A stretch of 64,000 nt of DNA from Microbacterium allomyrinae (lineage in GTDB: Bacteria; Actinomycetota; Actinomycetes; Actinomycetales; Microbacteriaceae), in contig NZ_JAGTTN010000001.1 of NCBI RefSeq assembly GCF_020682705.1, positions 1,116,001-1,180,000 on the forward strand, in the 5' to 3' direction. The notes under the pieces were generated by a model. It did no database searches. It was not told where the DNA came from and was given only the letters and a program-made list of their open reading frames with translations. Every line of letters begins with the position of its first letter. Position 1 is the first letter of the stretch. Positions 8,801-16,842 of this stretch are shown piece by piece. A program made the position numbers and the translations under genes.

Positions 8801-9701
8801 CAACCCCGACGGCCGCTCCACCGGCTACCTGCTGTTCACGACCGAGGCGGAGCCGGAGTTCGATCAGCCGGGCGACGGGTGGCCGGTGCCGAACGAGGCC
8901 GGCTACAAGGGCATCGCGTTCTCGCTCGAGCCCGGCGCCGAACTGCACGAGTACGTACTCGACATGTCGACCATTCCCGGCTGGACGGGCACGATCGAGC
9001 AGATCCTGCTCGAGCCCGCCACGCGCTGGAGCTACCGCATCGCCGACCTGAACCAGACGTGGGCGGGAAAGATCGACTACGTCCGGTTCGCACCCGACGG
9101 GCTGGGCGTGCCCGTCGAGCCCGAGGCGCCTGAGCCCGACACGCACAAGCCGACCGCGACGCTCGTCTCGCCCACGACGGCCGGCCCGTACTCCGCCCTT
9201 CAGGTGCAGGTCGATGCGAGCGACGACCAGGGGCTGAAGCGCATCGTCGCCAATGTCTACAAGGACGGCGTCCTCGTCAAGAGCACCCAATCGGCAATCG
9301 CCGACGGCGCGACGACCGGATCCCACACCGCGACCGTTGCCCTTGCCGACGGCGGCTACACCGTCAAGTACAACGCGCAGGATCTCGCCGGCAACATCTC
9401 GGCCACGGGCACCTTCGCCTTCACCATCGATGCGAACGCGCCGACGGCAACGGTGAAGGATGGCGCGGCCTTCACCGTCAAGACCGGCGATACCTACGAC
9501 GTCGTGAGCTTCAAGCTCTACGACGCCAGCAAGGTGGACAAGGTCACGATCAACGGCGAGGTCAAGGACCTCACGAACAACACCTGGTCCGATGTCAACT
9601 ACATCAAGCCCGGCGTCTTCGGAGCCGTCAGCGGCCAGAACACCCTCGTCGTCTACGACGTGGCGGGCAACACGCGGACAGTCGCCTTCACCCTGAACTG
9701 A
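5889..9701 (+). CDS. Secreted right-handed parallel beta-helix protein, three-module form (A+B+C)
   Basis: The reading frame opens upstream, but the ATG at 5889 starts a clear signal peptide ending near VAA, giving 1270 residues. Module A (to about residue 577) opens with SYYVDNRTSADCSD and PWCTF and contains repeated NNVIVNTPNTMN, NYFADNYGG and AVEYLAIHG rungs, typical of pectin-lyase-like beta-helices. Module B (about 578-1075) contains beta-sandwich, carbohydrate-binding-like segments. Module C (about 1085-1270) has an Ig-like domain and a closing domain with VTINGEVKDLTNN and LVVYDVAGNTRT, of a type found at the ends of secreted glycanases. The fold suggests polysaccharide binding or cleavage outside the cell; catalytic residues cannot be assigned. 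It has two paralogues at 11354-13120 and 13239-16529. Confidence 0.8.
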   Translation: MRSSPKSPLAAISAAVIAGLLLGGLAVTPPAVAADSSYYVDNRTSADCSDTGPGTSPDAPWCTFAPAAALTLGPGESLLLARGAAWSEQLSVGLHGSATQPATIGAYGTGDDPRILDNSTGIGINLTDPNHAVVTGLEIGEEPAAGERKLAYGLMATFTTVGNEDFTLTGLNVHDTWQIGMLVRSTATQSVAQTALTGLTFSDIRTTGNAQGIAITGQGTITDLPANPTPETDISKVFRDVLVDRYYSIDDDANQELDRVSELGVPCVALTIQVSSDVVVRNSVLDNAAACRTAVGTTALFLGVVDDVLLANNVIVNTPNTMNPDMVAIDFEARTSDVTLAGNYFADNYGGAVEYLAIHGSNDYSLGHLTTGNVFVRNGRTHLIPNPGGGAISQLGNGPIVEATITDNLSYEPFGFLSAHAGGSLSGFTSSNNIPVDTAEDLFPALAQFGGDAWGYQSGAGATWTDLSYDADSATYTGAGTTIDRFTLTPSTATGAGLTWTAPVDGVVSLRGYPLAYEGTAAVAVTHNGATVTAADVGTSGVAVTTDGLTVAAGDVLRFSVAPGAGTVSWAPSIAYTSKSATTDAAGQWTFSVADDAQGWSSDAPATIARGYAALTTTAATTTLDSPAGLALSPAGSAVRLSYNNGTAATSGRVYFTTSASQSFTEARSVEFEVNPRSVTGILEGFQSVVVPLSDNAEWSGSVDRVRIVLDSEPGAFLIDSVELITPAAAGWEFDTSDGWIANGDVRCSSPGTPSAAPAIDVDNTAGDFTSHADINWNFSRMQQFTVSTPRLAQIDFWALKTGDPQGCLYFRVVKITDPAAHTGTLLFTGAVPASAVTESGGFVSIYPGLSDLDTGATYALQIFNPYAIPGAGTYGVAFSDDPAKPAASFGELYSPDSRGTWAGPETNRSLKFRTYTASSIAPQDTTAGFSPVTVSDGVVQGSGGYEPALLSPDDLGLDASQTRYIHLRMSNPDGRSTGYLLFTTEAEPEFDQPGDGWPVPNEAGYKGIAFSLEPGAELHEYVLDMSTIPGWTGTIEQILLEPATRWSYRIADLNQTWAGKIDYVRFAPDGLGVPVEPEAPEPDTHKPTATLVSPTTAGPYSALQVQVDASDDQGLKRIVANVYKDGVLVKSTQSAIADGATTGSHTATVALADGGYTVKYNAQDLAGNISATGTFAFTIDANAPTATVKDGAAFTVKTGDTYDVVSFKLYDASKVDKVTINGEVKDLTNNTWSDVNYIKPGVFGAVSGQNTLVVYDVAGNTRTVAFTLN

Positions 9702-9710
9702 CCGATGTCG

Positions 9711-9742
9711 CGGGAGGCTCCGGTCGATGCCGGGGCCTCCCG
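9711..9742 (+). terminator. Terminator hairpin after the beta-helix gene
   Basis: CGGGAGGCTCCGG (9711-9723) pairs with CCGGGGCCTCCCG (9730-9742) through 13 positions with one G-T wobble and a six-base loop. It lies nine bases after the stop codon and is followed by GTTCGTGT, a weak U-rich tail. Confidence 0.65.
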
Positions 9743-9790
9743 TTCGTGTGCGTCCCGCAGGAGACGAGAATGCGGATGCTCAGCGAGGGT

Positions 9791-10636
9791 TCACGCGGAG
9801 GGTCGTGCTCCGACAGACCGACGCCACGCGCGCCCGGTGCGGGTGAGATGAACGATTCGACCGGCCGTCGACGCGACCAGCAGAAGGCACGACAGCACCA
9901 ACAGCCATCCGATGTAGGTGAATGCCATGCCCAGCACGCCGAATCGCGCTGCCGAGTCGGCGAGGAGCGGCGGGAGAAGCACGCGGGCGAACAATCCGGC
10001 GACCGCGAAACCGATCCCGGCGAGCACGGCTCCCGGCAAGAGCTCTCGAAGACTGACACCTCGGTTGATCACGATCCACGACGCGATCCACCACAACGCG
10101 CCCCAGAGAACGACCTCCGCGAGGAATTCGGCCACGGGGATCAGACCCTCGCCGTGCACGACGATGCGGGTAGCGACGACCAGCGCGAGCCCGACGACGA
10201 CTGCGATGAGCGCCGCGAGCCAGCGCCAGGCGAACTTGACGCTCACGGTCGACGTGCGCCAGATCATCCGAATACTCCGCTCGAGAGCGCGCGCGAACGA
10301 TGTGGCGGCGATCACGAGAACCACCAGTCCGATCACGCCGGTCGCGCGCAACTCCTGCGCCCCGCCCGGCAGCGACTTCTCGAGGATCTCTGCGGTCGCT
10401 GCATCCAACCCGAGATGCTCGGCGAAGATCGGGCCGCTTCGCGCGTCGAGACTTGCACGCAGCGCGCCGGCGACGATCAGGATCGGGATGATCGAGGTGA
10501 AGACGTGCGCGGCGAGGGTCATTCCACGATCGATGAGCCCGAGGTCGCCGAGATCGCGAGCGAGCCGCAACATGAAGCGCCCTGGATCCGACCGCGCGCC
10601 CGCGCGCACCAGGCGATGCATGGTCCACCCAGCCAT
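9791..10636 (-). CDS. YihY/BrkB-type multi-pass inner membrane protein
   Basis: This 281-residue protein has about six hydrophobic spans and the family layout: an N-terminal amphipathic segment (GMTLAAHVFTSIIPILIV), a central ERSIRMIWR region before a pair of spans, and a C-terminal GMAFTYIGWLLVLSCLLL span. The ATG at 10636 has AGGTG upstream, whereas the frame opens 12 bases earlier at a GTG. BrkB/YihY proteins are membrane proteins of uncertain function, once misannotated as RNase BN. It is convergent with the beta-helix gene, and a MarR gene lies upstream on the same strand. No link to sugar use is evident. Confidence 0.82.
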   Translation of the reverse strand: MAGWTMHRLVRAGARSDPGRFMLRLARDLGDLGLIDRGMTLAAHVFTSIIPILIVAGALRASLDARSGPIFAEHLGLDAATAEILEKSLPGGAQELRATGVIGLVVLVIAATSFARALERSIRMIWRTSTVSVKFAWRWLAALIAVVVGLALVVATRIVVHGEGLIPVAEFLAEVVLWGALWWIASWIVINRGVSLRELLPGAVLAGIGFAVAGLFARVLLPPLLADSAARFGVLGMAFTYIGWLLVLSCLLLVASTAGRIVHLTRTGRAWRRSVGARPSA

Positions 10637-10755
10637 GACACACCTCACGAACGTGATCGATCAGGACGACATCGTCAGGCCGTGATGCCGGCCGCACCGT
10701 CTGCGAACATGATCTCGCAGATCGTTCGCAAGATGGCCTCTCCCGCTGTAGACGG

Positions 10756-11205
10756 TCAGCTGCCCGACGACAGGTTGACCGTCGACGCCAGGACAACGCG
10801 GAGAAGTCGCCGGAACTCCGTTCGTTCGTCCGGCGTCAGTGCGGCGGTGAGCGCCCGCTCGACGTCGTCGACGTGCGGCCGTAGTCGGGCGATCTCGTCC
10901 CGACCCGCATCCGTGAGTCGAAGCGTGTTGCGTCGCTTGTCGTCGACATGCCGTTCACGTTCGATCCAGCCGCGATGTTCGAGCCGCACCACCAGGGATG
11001 CGATGGTCGACCGATCCAGGTCGAGCTCATCGCAGAGCTCCCTTTGGCTTGCACCGGGCCTGCGCGCGAGCACGGACAGCACGCCGAACTGCACGCTCGT
11101 GATGTCGCTGGACACTTCGCGACTCCACACCGCCACATGCGCCTGCTGTGCACGGCGGATCAGAAAGCCGGTGAACTTCATGGGCTCGAGTTGTTCCGCA
11201 TCCAT
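10756..11205 (-). CDS. MarR family transcriptional regulator
   Basis: The frame is open further upstream, but the ATG at 11205 (MDAEQLEP), preceded by AGGA, gives a 149-residue protein of usual MarR length. It contains the winged helix with GASQRELCDELDLDRSTIASLVVRLEHRGWIERE and the wing segment HVDDKRRNTLRLTDAG. MarR proteins are dimeric repressors that usually respond to phenolic or toxic small molecules. The next gene on the same strand is the BrkB-type membrane protein 119 bases downstream, a plausible target. No clear palindromic operator was found in front of it. Confidence 0.87.
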   Translation of the reverse strand: MDAEQLEPMKFTGFLIRRAQQAHVAVWSREVSSDITSVQFGVLSVLARRPGASQRELCDELDLDRSTIASLVVRLEHRGWIERERHVDDKRRNTLRLTDAGRDEIARLRPHVDDVERALTAALTPDERTEFRRLLRVVLASTVNLSSGS

Positions 11206-11353
11206 CTGTCCATCCTGGGGCCTTCGCACGCTCACAGCCATCGCTGCGATCGGGCGCCCGCGGGCAGACGGAGGGACGTGAACCGCCCCAGGGCGTAAGG
11301 ACACGGGCGAGCCATGGGCTGACCGAGAGTCCGACCCACGGCTCGCACCGCCA

Positions 11354-13120
11354 TCACGAGGTGTACGCCACCGATGGCGCCCAGCTCACGGTGGTCGCGC
11401 CTGCCGGCACGACGAAGCGCAGAACATCGCCCGCCGCCACGGTGATCCCGTCGGCTGCGATCGGCACGCCCGACGTGCTTGCCGCGGTGGATGTCACGGT
11501 CGTGCCGTTGCGGCTGACGATCACGGTGGGCATCCCGGCTGTCGCGACGGCGTAGCCTCGCACGCTCACTGTGCCCGCCGTCGGCGCCGTCCACGTCAGC
11601 GCGGCTGTACTCGTCGACGAGGGCGTCAGGGTGAACCGTCCGATGGCCACGCCGGACCCGGCGTAGGTCGCAGTGGACGAGTCATAGGCGAGTGCCGACC
11701 AGGTCGATCCGGTACCGCTCTGATATCCCCACGGCGCCGTTCCGAATTGCGCCGCGGACTGCGATGCTCTCGAGCCATCCGTCACGACGACGTTGTCTGC
11801 TGCGACCGTGAACCCTGTTGTCGTACCGCCTGCGCCGGCGACGATGGTGCCGGCCGGCTGGTAGACCACGTTCTTCGTCACGCTGACCTGCACCGCGCTG
11901 TCGCCCCCGAGCTGGGCGATGGCGCCGTGGCCGTTCGAACCGTTGGCATAGAAGGCGTTCGACGAGACGACATGGTTCGTCGAGAAGTCGCCGCTTCCAT
12001 GAATCGCGAGGTACTCGATGGCGGCTCCGTAGTTGTCGCCGAAGTAGGTCCCGGCGATGGTGACATCGTTCGTCATCGACTCGAGGTCGATCCCGCACAT
12101 GTCGGGGCTGCCCGTGTTGGGGGTGTTGACGACGATGTTGTTCAGGAACCGCACATGATTCACCCTGCCGAGGAAGACGGCCGTCGTGCCGACGGCGGTG
12201 TAGCAGGACCCTTCGGTGTCGAAGACGGAATCACGCACCACGACGTTGCTGGCGTACTGCAGGGTCAGTCCCGCACACGGAACGCCGTTGCCGGGGTTTC
12301 CGAGCGGCACGTTGGCATCGTCGTGCGTTTCGATGACCGCGTCGAGGAGCACGTTGGTGAACGTCTTCGATCCCTCGGAGCCCGAGGTCGGCGACGACGG
12401 CATGTCGGTGAAGACTCCCTGACCGACCGTGGCGATTCCCTGGGCGTTGTGCGTCGTCGTCACACGCACGAAGCTGAGTCCGTCGAGCGCGGTCTGGCTC
12501 ACCGACTGGGTCGCGGTCGAGCGCACGAGGATGCCGATCTGCACGCTGTCGTGCACCGAGAGGTCGGAGAAGGTCAGCGAATGGCGCTCCAGCGATGTGT
12601 AGGTCGCCATGATGCCGTACGAGAGCGCACCGAGTCCTGCCGACGTCTTCGCGCCGATGTCGAGGTTCGAGATCACGGCGTACTCGGGATCGGTGAGCGC
12701 CAGGCCGATGCCCGTTGACGTGGCGAGGATTCGGGGTGCCGCCCCCTCGCCATAAGCTCCGATCGTCGCGATCCCGTTGGCGGTGCCGGCAAGGGTGGGG
12801 TTCAGCTGCTGCGACCACGAATCGCCTCTCGCGAGAAGCAGGCTGTCGCCCGCACCGAGGGTCAACGCGTTCGCGGGAGTGAAGGTGCACCACGGCGACG
12901 ACTCGCTCGTTCCGGGGCCGGAGTCCGAGCAGTTCGATCCGGCCGCGTTGTCGACGTAGTACGTCGTGTCGGATGCTGCCGCTCGGGCTGGTGCCTCGTC
13001 GACGCCGGATGACTGGGCGAACGCCGGCATCGACCCGCCCGCCATCCCCACGGTGATGACGCAGCCGGCTGCGGCGAGCGCGAGCGCGAGCGCGCGCGTG
13101 ATCGTTCGGGACAGGCTCAT
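11354..13120 (-). CDS. Secreted beta-helix protein, single-module form (A only)
   Basis: This 588-residue protein corresponds to module A of its two paralogues. It starts with a signal peptide (MSLSRTITRALALALAAAG ... AFAQ), then TYYVDNAAGSNCSDSGPG and PWCTFTPANALTLGAGDSLLLARGDSW. The ATG at 13120 has AAGGAG six bases upstream; two ATGs further upstream (13135, 13150) lack this. The protein stops after SWAPSVAYTS, exactly where the paralogues continue into module B, so it ends at a domain boundary rather than at a random truncation. It lies 118 bases downstream of the paralogue at 13239-16529 on the same strand, with no promoter seen between, so the two are probably co-transcribed. It is probably an extracellular glycan-active or glycan-binding protein. 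Confidence 0.78.
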   Translation of the reverse strand: MSLSRTITRALALALAAAGCVITVGMAGGSMPAFAQSSGVDEAPARAAASDTTYYVDNAAGSNCSDSGPGTSESSPWCTFTPANALTLGAGDSLLLARGDSWSQQLNPTLAGTANGIATIGAYGEGAAPRILATSTGIGLALTDPEYAVISNLDIGAKTSAGLGALSYGIMATYTSLERHSLTFSDLSVHDSVQIGILVRSTATQSVSQTALDGLSFVRVTTTHNAQGIATVGQGVFTDMPSSPTSGSEGSKTFTNVLLDAVIETHDDANVPLGNPGNGVPCAGLTLQYASNVVVRDSVFDTEGSCYTAVGTTAVFLGRVNHVRFLNNIVVNTPNTGSPDMCGIDLESMTNDVTIAGTYFGDNYGAAIEYLAIHGSGDFSTNHVVSSNAFYANGSNGHGAIAQLGGDSAVQVSVTKNVVYQPAGTIVAGAGGTTTGFTVAADNVVVTDGSRASQSAAQFGTAPWGYQSGTGSTWSALAYDSSTATYAGSGVAIGRFTLTPSSTSTAALTWTAPTAGTVSVRGYAVATAGMPTVIVSRNGTTVTSTAASTSGVPIAADGITVAAGDVLRFVVPAGATTVSWAPSVAYTS

Positions 13121-13238
13121 TTCGAACTCCTTCATGGGAACGGACTTCATGGGTGATTCCGGGAAGTGGTGCGGCGCCGGAATGCTCGCGCACCGCCTGA
13201 GTGCCGGCGCGAATACCCCGGCTGGCGCTGCGGGTGAT

Positions 13239-16200
13239 CTAACGTCGCGAAGCGTCGATCGTGCCCGGGTCGAGCCGGACGTAGTCGATCTTCCCGGTCC
13301 ATACGGCGCCGAGGTCGCCGTTGGTTCGGTAGCTCCACCGGAATCCGGGTTCGATCATGAGTTGCTCGATCGTGCCCTTCCATCCCGCCACCTTCGACAT
13401 GTCGAGGGTGTAGTCGTGGAAGCTCGCGCCCGGTTCCAGGGCGAAGACGACGCCCTTGCCGCCTGTTTCCTCGGGCACCGGCCACCCGTCGCCGGGTCGG
13501 TCGAAGGTCGGATCCGCCGCAGAGGTGAACAGCAGGTAGGCGACCTGACGGTTGTCGGGGTTGTTCATCCGGATGTGGATGTATCGCGTGGACGCCGCGG
13601 TGATCTCCAGCGACGAGGGCGACCGCAGCGCCGGCTCGTATCCTCCGTCGCTCCCGGCGAGGCCGTCGGCGACGGCGACGGGGGTGAAGCCCGCATTCGC
13701 GTCCTGCTCTGCGATGCGCGGTGCGCTGTACGTCCTGAACTTCAGGCTTCGCGACGTCTCCGGTCCGTGCCAGATACCGCCGTTGTCGACCGAGTAGTAC
13801 TCGCCGGATCCGGATGCCGGCTTGGAGGCGTCGTCGCTGTACCCGACGCCGTACGTTCCCGCTCCGGGGATGACGTACGGGTTGAGGATCTGAAGCCCGT
13901 ACGTGGCCGACGTGTCCAGGCCGGTGAGGCCGGGATAGACGCTGACGAAGCCGCCCGCGGCGCTGACCGCCGACGGCGGGACCGCTCCGGTGAACAGTGT
14001 CGTTCCCTTGTGGGTGGTCTCATCGGTGATCTTCACGACGCGGAAGTAGAGGCATCCCTTCGGGTCTCCCTCCTGGTAGGCCCAGAAGTCGACCTGCGCG
14101 AGACGCGATGTGCTCACCGTGAACGTCTGCATCCGGGTGCTCAGCCAGTTGATGTCGGCATACGTGCTGAACGCGCCCGTGGTGTTGTCGACGTCGACGA
14201 CGGGATCGGCGGATGCCGTCCCTCCGGAAGCGCATTCGGCGTTCGGGTTCTGGGTCCATCCGGCGGCCGAGTCGAACTCCCACCCAGATTCAGAGGGCTT
14301 CGCGAGTTCGATGCTGTCGATCTGGAAGGAACCGGTCGCGTCGGCGAGCGAGATGCGCAGCTGCTGGATCTTGCCCTTCCAGTCCTTGTTTCCTGAGAGG
14401 GGGATGAGGACGCTGTGGTAACCGGCGGTTCTGCCTGTGTCGCTCTTGGGGTTGATCGAGAACGCCACCGAATCCTTCGCGCTGAACGATCCGCCGTTGT
14501 TCGTGGCGAAGTAGATCCGTCCCTCCGTCGCGTCGGTCCCGTTGTAGTACGTCAGTCGCAGGCTCGAACTCGCCGTCGCCGAGAGCCCCAGCTTGGAAGC
14601 CGAGTCCAGCGTGGTCGTCCCGCCGTTCGTCGTCAGATCGACGACGCCGCGGCGGACGCTCGTGGGCACGGTGCTGGTCCAGCCTCCGGCGTCGCCCGCG
14701 ACGGAGAACGACCACTGCCCGACCACGTCGGTGGAGTCGGACTGCGACGTGTAGGCGATGGCGGGTGCGAGGCTGATCTCGCCGCCGCCGGCGGCCACGG
14801 CGAACCGTACGACGTCGCCGTCGCGCACGCTCACGTCGTCGGCCGTCAGGTTCGCGCCGGCGGTGCCGACCTCCGCTTCGGCGACGACCTCGTCGTTCAC
14901 GGTGACGGTCACCGTCGCGCCGTCCGTGTGGGCAACGGGGAATGCGCGCAGGCTGATGACCCCGGAGCTCGGTGCGGTCCATGTGATCCCGGCGGAAGCC
15001 GTCGGGGACGGCGTGACGTCGAAGCGGTCGATCGAGACTCCGTCCCGACCGTACGAGGATGTCGAGGGGTCATACGGCAGCGACGACCAGGTGGTGCCCG
15101 CAGTGTGCTCGTAGCCCCATCGAGAGTCCTTCGCGTCATACTGTGCGGCGGCATGGAAGATGTCGTCGGCAGCCGTGGTCAGCACGTTGTTCGAAGTCGT
15201 GAGGCCGGCGGTGCTTCCGCTCAGATGCGCGTTCAGCAGACCGTTCGGTTCGTAGGCGAGGTTGTCGGCGACGCTGCCCCGCACGATGGGGCCGTTCCCG
15301 ATCTGCGCGATCGCGCCGTCACCGGGATACGGGATGGCATTGGAGGTGCCGTTGTTCACGAAGACGTTCGACGTGAGGGCGTTGTCGACGGAGAAGTCCA
15401 ACTCGCCATGGATCGCCAGATACTCGACTGCGCCACCGTAGTTGTCGGCGAAGTAGTTGCCGGCGATGGTGACGTCGCTCGTGTACGCCTCGTGGTCGAT
15501 CGCGACCATGTCGGAGTTCTGCGTGTTCGGTGTGTTGACGATCATGTTGTTGGCGATCAGGACGTGCTGCAGTCGTCCGAGGAAGACAGCGGCCGTTCCG
15601 TAGGTGGTACGGCACCCCGCGGACCCATCCAGGATCGAGTCGCGTACGACCACGTCGGTCGCGTTGATCAGGGCGAGGCTGTCCGGGCATCCGACGCCGA
15701 TCTGCACGGGCACGTCTGCCGGCGATGGCTGGTTGCCGTCGTCATGGAGCTGGTGGATGCCGTCGACCAGGATGTGCCGGAACACCTTCTCCCCCGCCTG
15801 TCCAGGAGCCGGCGAGAGGCCGCCGATGTCAGCGTCCTGCGCGACGCGGATGCCATGCGCGTTGTGCGTCGTGCGGATACCCGAGAACGTGAGCCCATCG
15901 AGCACCGTCTGGTCGACCATCGTGGCGACGATCGAATGAACGTCGATGCCGGAGGTTCGACTGTCATGCACCGAGAGATCCTCGAGCACGAGGTTCTCGT
16001 GACCGATGGAGGTGTATTCCACCAGCACGCCGTACTCGAGTGCTCCAGCGCCGGACTCGGTCTTCGCACCGATGTCCAGCCCTGTGACGACGGCGTTGTC
16101 GGGGTCCGTCAGCCAGATTCCCCTGCCGCTGTCATTGCCCAGGATGCGCGGCGCTGCGCCCACTCCATATGCGCCGATGGTCGCGGGATGCTCCGACGCG

Positions 16201-16529
16201 CCCTCCATCTTCACAGCGAGCTGTTGAGACCAGGCCGAGCCCCGCGCCAGCAGCAGGCTGTCGCCCTCCCCGAGCGTCAACGCCGCCGCGGGCGTGAACG
16301 TGCACCATGGCCCGGCGGGGTCCGTTCCCGTGCCCGAATCGGAGCAGTTCGATCCGCTCGAGTTGTCGACGTAGTACGTGTCGCCCACCGACGGAGCCGC
16401 CGGAAGCATCGATGACGCGGATGCCGCGACCGGCTGCGCAGCGGCCTCGACCGGCTGCGCGGCACCGAGAATGCCGACCACGAGGCCGCTGGTGAGCGCG
16501 ATCGCCGTGATCTTGAGAGACAGATGCAT
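13239..16529 (-). CDS. Secreted beta-helix protein, two-module form (A+B)
   Basis: This 1096-residue secreted protein starts with MHLSLKITAIALTSGLVVG and a cleavage region around VEAAAQP. Module A (to about residue 594) carries TYYVDNSSGSNCSDSG, PWCTFTPAAALTLGEGDSLL and the rung sequence NYFADNYGGAVEYLAIHG, nearly identical in places to the protein at 5889-9701. Module B follows with QWSFSVAGDAGGW, WEFDSAAGW and CLYFRVVKITDETTHKG segments. It ends after GKIDYVRLDPG, where the first paralogue goes on into its Ig-like module C. The function is unproven; the fold family includes many polysaccharide lyases and some glycosidases. Its promoter and operator match those of the first paralogue. Confidence 0.8.
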   Translation of the reverse strand: MHLSLKITAIALTSGLVVGILGAAQPVEAAAQPVAASASSMLPAAPSVGDTYYVDNSSGSNCSDSGTGTDPAGPWCTFTPAAALTLGEGDSLLLARGSAWSQQLAVKMEGASEHPATIGAYGVGAAPRILGNDSGRGIWLTDPDNAVVTGLDIGAKTESGAGALEYGVLVEYTSIGHENLVLEDLSVHDSRTSGIDVHSIVATMVDQTVLDGLTFSGIRTTHNAHGIRVAQDADIGGLSPAPGQAGEKVFRHILVDGIHQLHDDGNQPSPADVPVQIGVGCPDSLALINATDVVVRDSILDGSAGCRTTYGTAAVFLGRLQHVLIANNMIVNTPNTQNSDMVAIDHEAYTSDVTIAGNYFADNYGGAVEYLAIHGELDFSVDNALTSNVFVNNGTSNAIPYPGDGAIAQIGNGPIVRGSVADNLAYEPNGLLNAHLSGSTAGLTTSNNVLTTAADDIFHAAAQYDAKDSRWGYEHTAGTTWSSLPYDPSTSSYGRDGVSIDRFDVTPSPTASAGITWTAPSSGVISLRAFPVAHTDGATVTVTVNDEVVAEAEVGTAGANLTADDVSVRDGDVVRFAVAAGGGEISLAPAIAYTSQSDSTDVVGQWSFSVAGDAGGWTSTVPTSVRRGVVDLTTNGGTTTLDSASKLGLSATASSSLRLTYYNGTDATEGRIYFATNNGGSFSAKDSVAFSINPKSDTGRTAGYHSVLIPLSGNKDWKGKIQQLRISLADATGSFQIDSIELAKPSESGWEFDSAAGWTQNPNAECASGGTASADPVVDVDNTTGAFSTYADINWLSTRMQTFTVSTSRLAQVDFWAYQEGDPKGCLYFRVVKITDETTHKGTTLFTGAVPPSAVSAAGGFVSVYPGLTGLDTSATYGLQILNPYVIPGAGTYGVGYSDDASKPASGSGEYYSVDNGGIWHGPETSRSLKFRTYSAPRIAEQDANAGFTPVAVADGLAGSDGGYEPALRSPSSLEITAASTRYIHIRMNNPDNRQVAYLLFTSAADPTFDRPGDGWPVPEETGGKGVVFALEPGASFHDYTLDMSKVAGWKGTIEQLMIEPGFRWSYRTNGDLGAVWTGKIDYVRLDPGTIDASRR

Positions 16530-16842
16530 GTCGTTTGCTACCTAACTGGAGCAGAGCGGACGAGTACGGCGACACCAGTGCTGATGAATCAGAACTGGAG
16601 GTCCGAGCGCGATAAAACGATTCATTCGTACGCGGTTGCAAAGCATCGTGTCAAGGACGAACTTCCCATCTGCGAGGTCACACATGCCGTGAAAGGACTC
16701 CCCAACAGGCGATAACGCCCCGTATTCAAGGGTGCCGCCGACCGGTCGCAATGAATAAATCCATTCATTCGTGTCATCGATCCAGGCAAGGGGAGCATTG
16801 CCGCACGGGCGTCGAGAACGGGTCGCGGTGGCCTGTTCGTTG
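16530..16842. other. 313-base intergenic region: promoter region of the beta-helix pair
   Basis: No gene is supported here. It holds the minus-strand promoter and operator at 16613-16654 and a further inverted repeat, ATGAAT (16751-16756) and ATTCAT (16763-16768), separated by six bases. The rest shows no recognisable coding or RNA signal. Confidence 0.6.
16613..16654 (-). promoter_or_regulatory. Promoter TTGACA-N18-TACGAA followed by LacI-type operator
   Basis: On the minus strand TTGACA (16654-16649) is followed by an 18-base spacer, TACGAA (16630-16625) and directly TGAATCGTTTTA (16624-16613). Both hexamers, the spacer length and the operator position match the promoter at 5808-5853, so the two transcription units should be co-regulated. 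Confidence 0.65.

Noticed and set aside
5895..9326. 1143-residue open frame on the minus strand
   Set aside because: It lies wholly antisense to the beta-helix gene, has no family resemblance and is rich in Arg/Gly as expected of a shadow frame in high-GC DNA.
5889..9701. GH91 inulin fructotransferase identity for the beta-helix proteins
   Set aside because: GH91 enzymes are also beta-helices and would suit a fructan locus, but the N-terminal sequence pattern (YYVDN ... PWCTF) does not match what I know of GH91.
14415..16415. 666-residue plus-strand frame
   Set aside because: Antisense to the A+B beta-helix gene, with no start context or recognisable motif.
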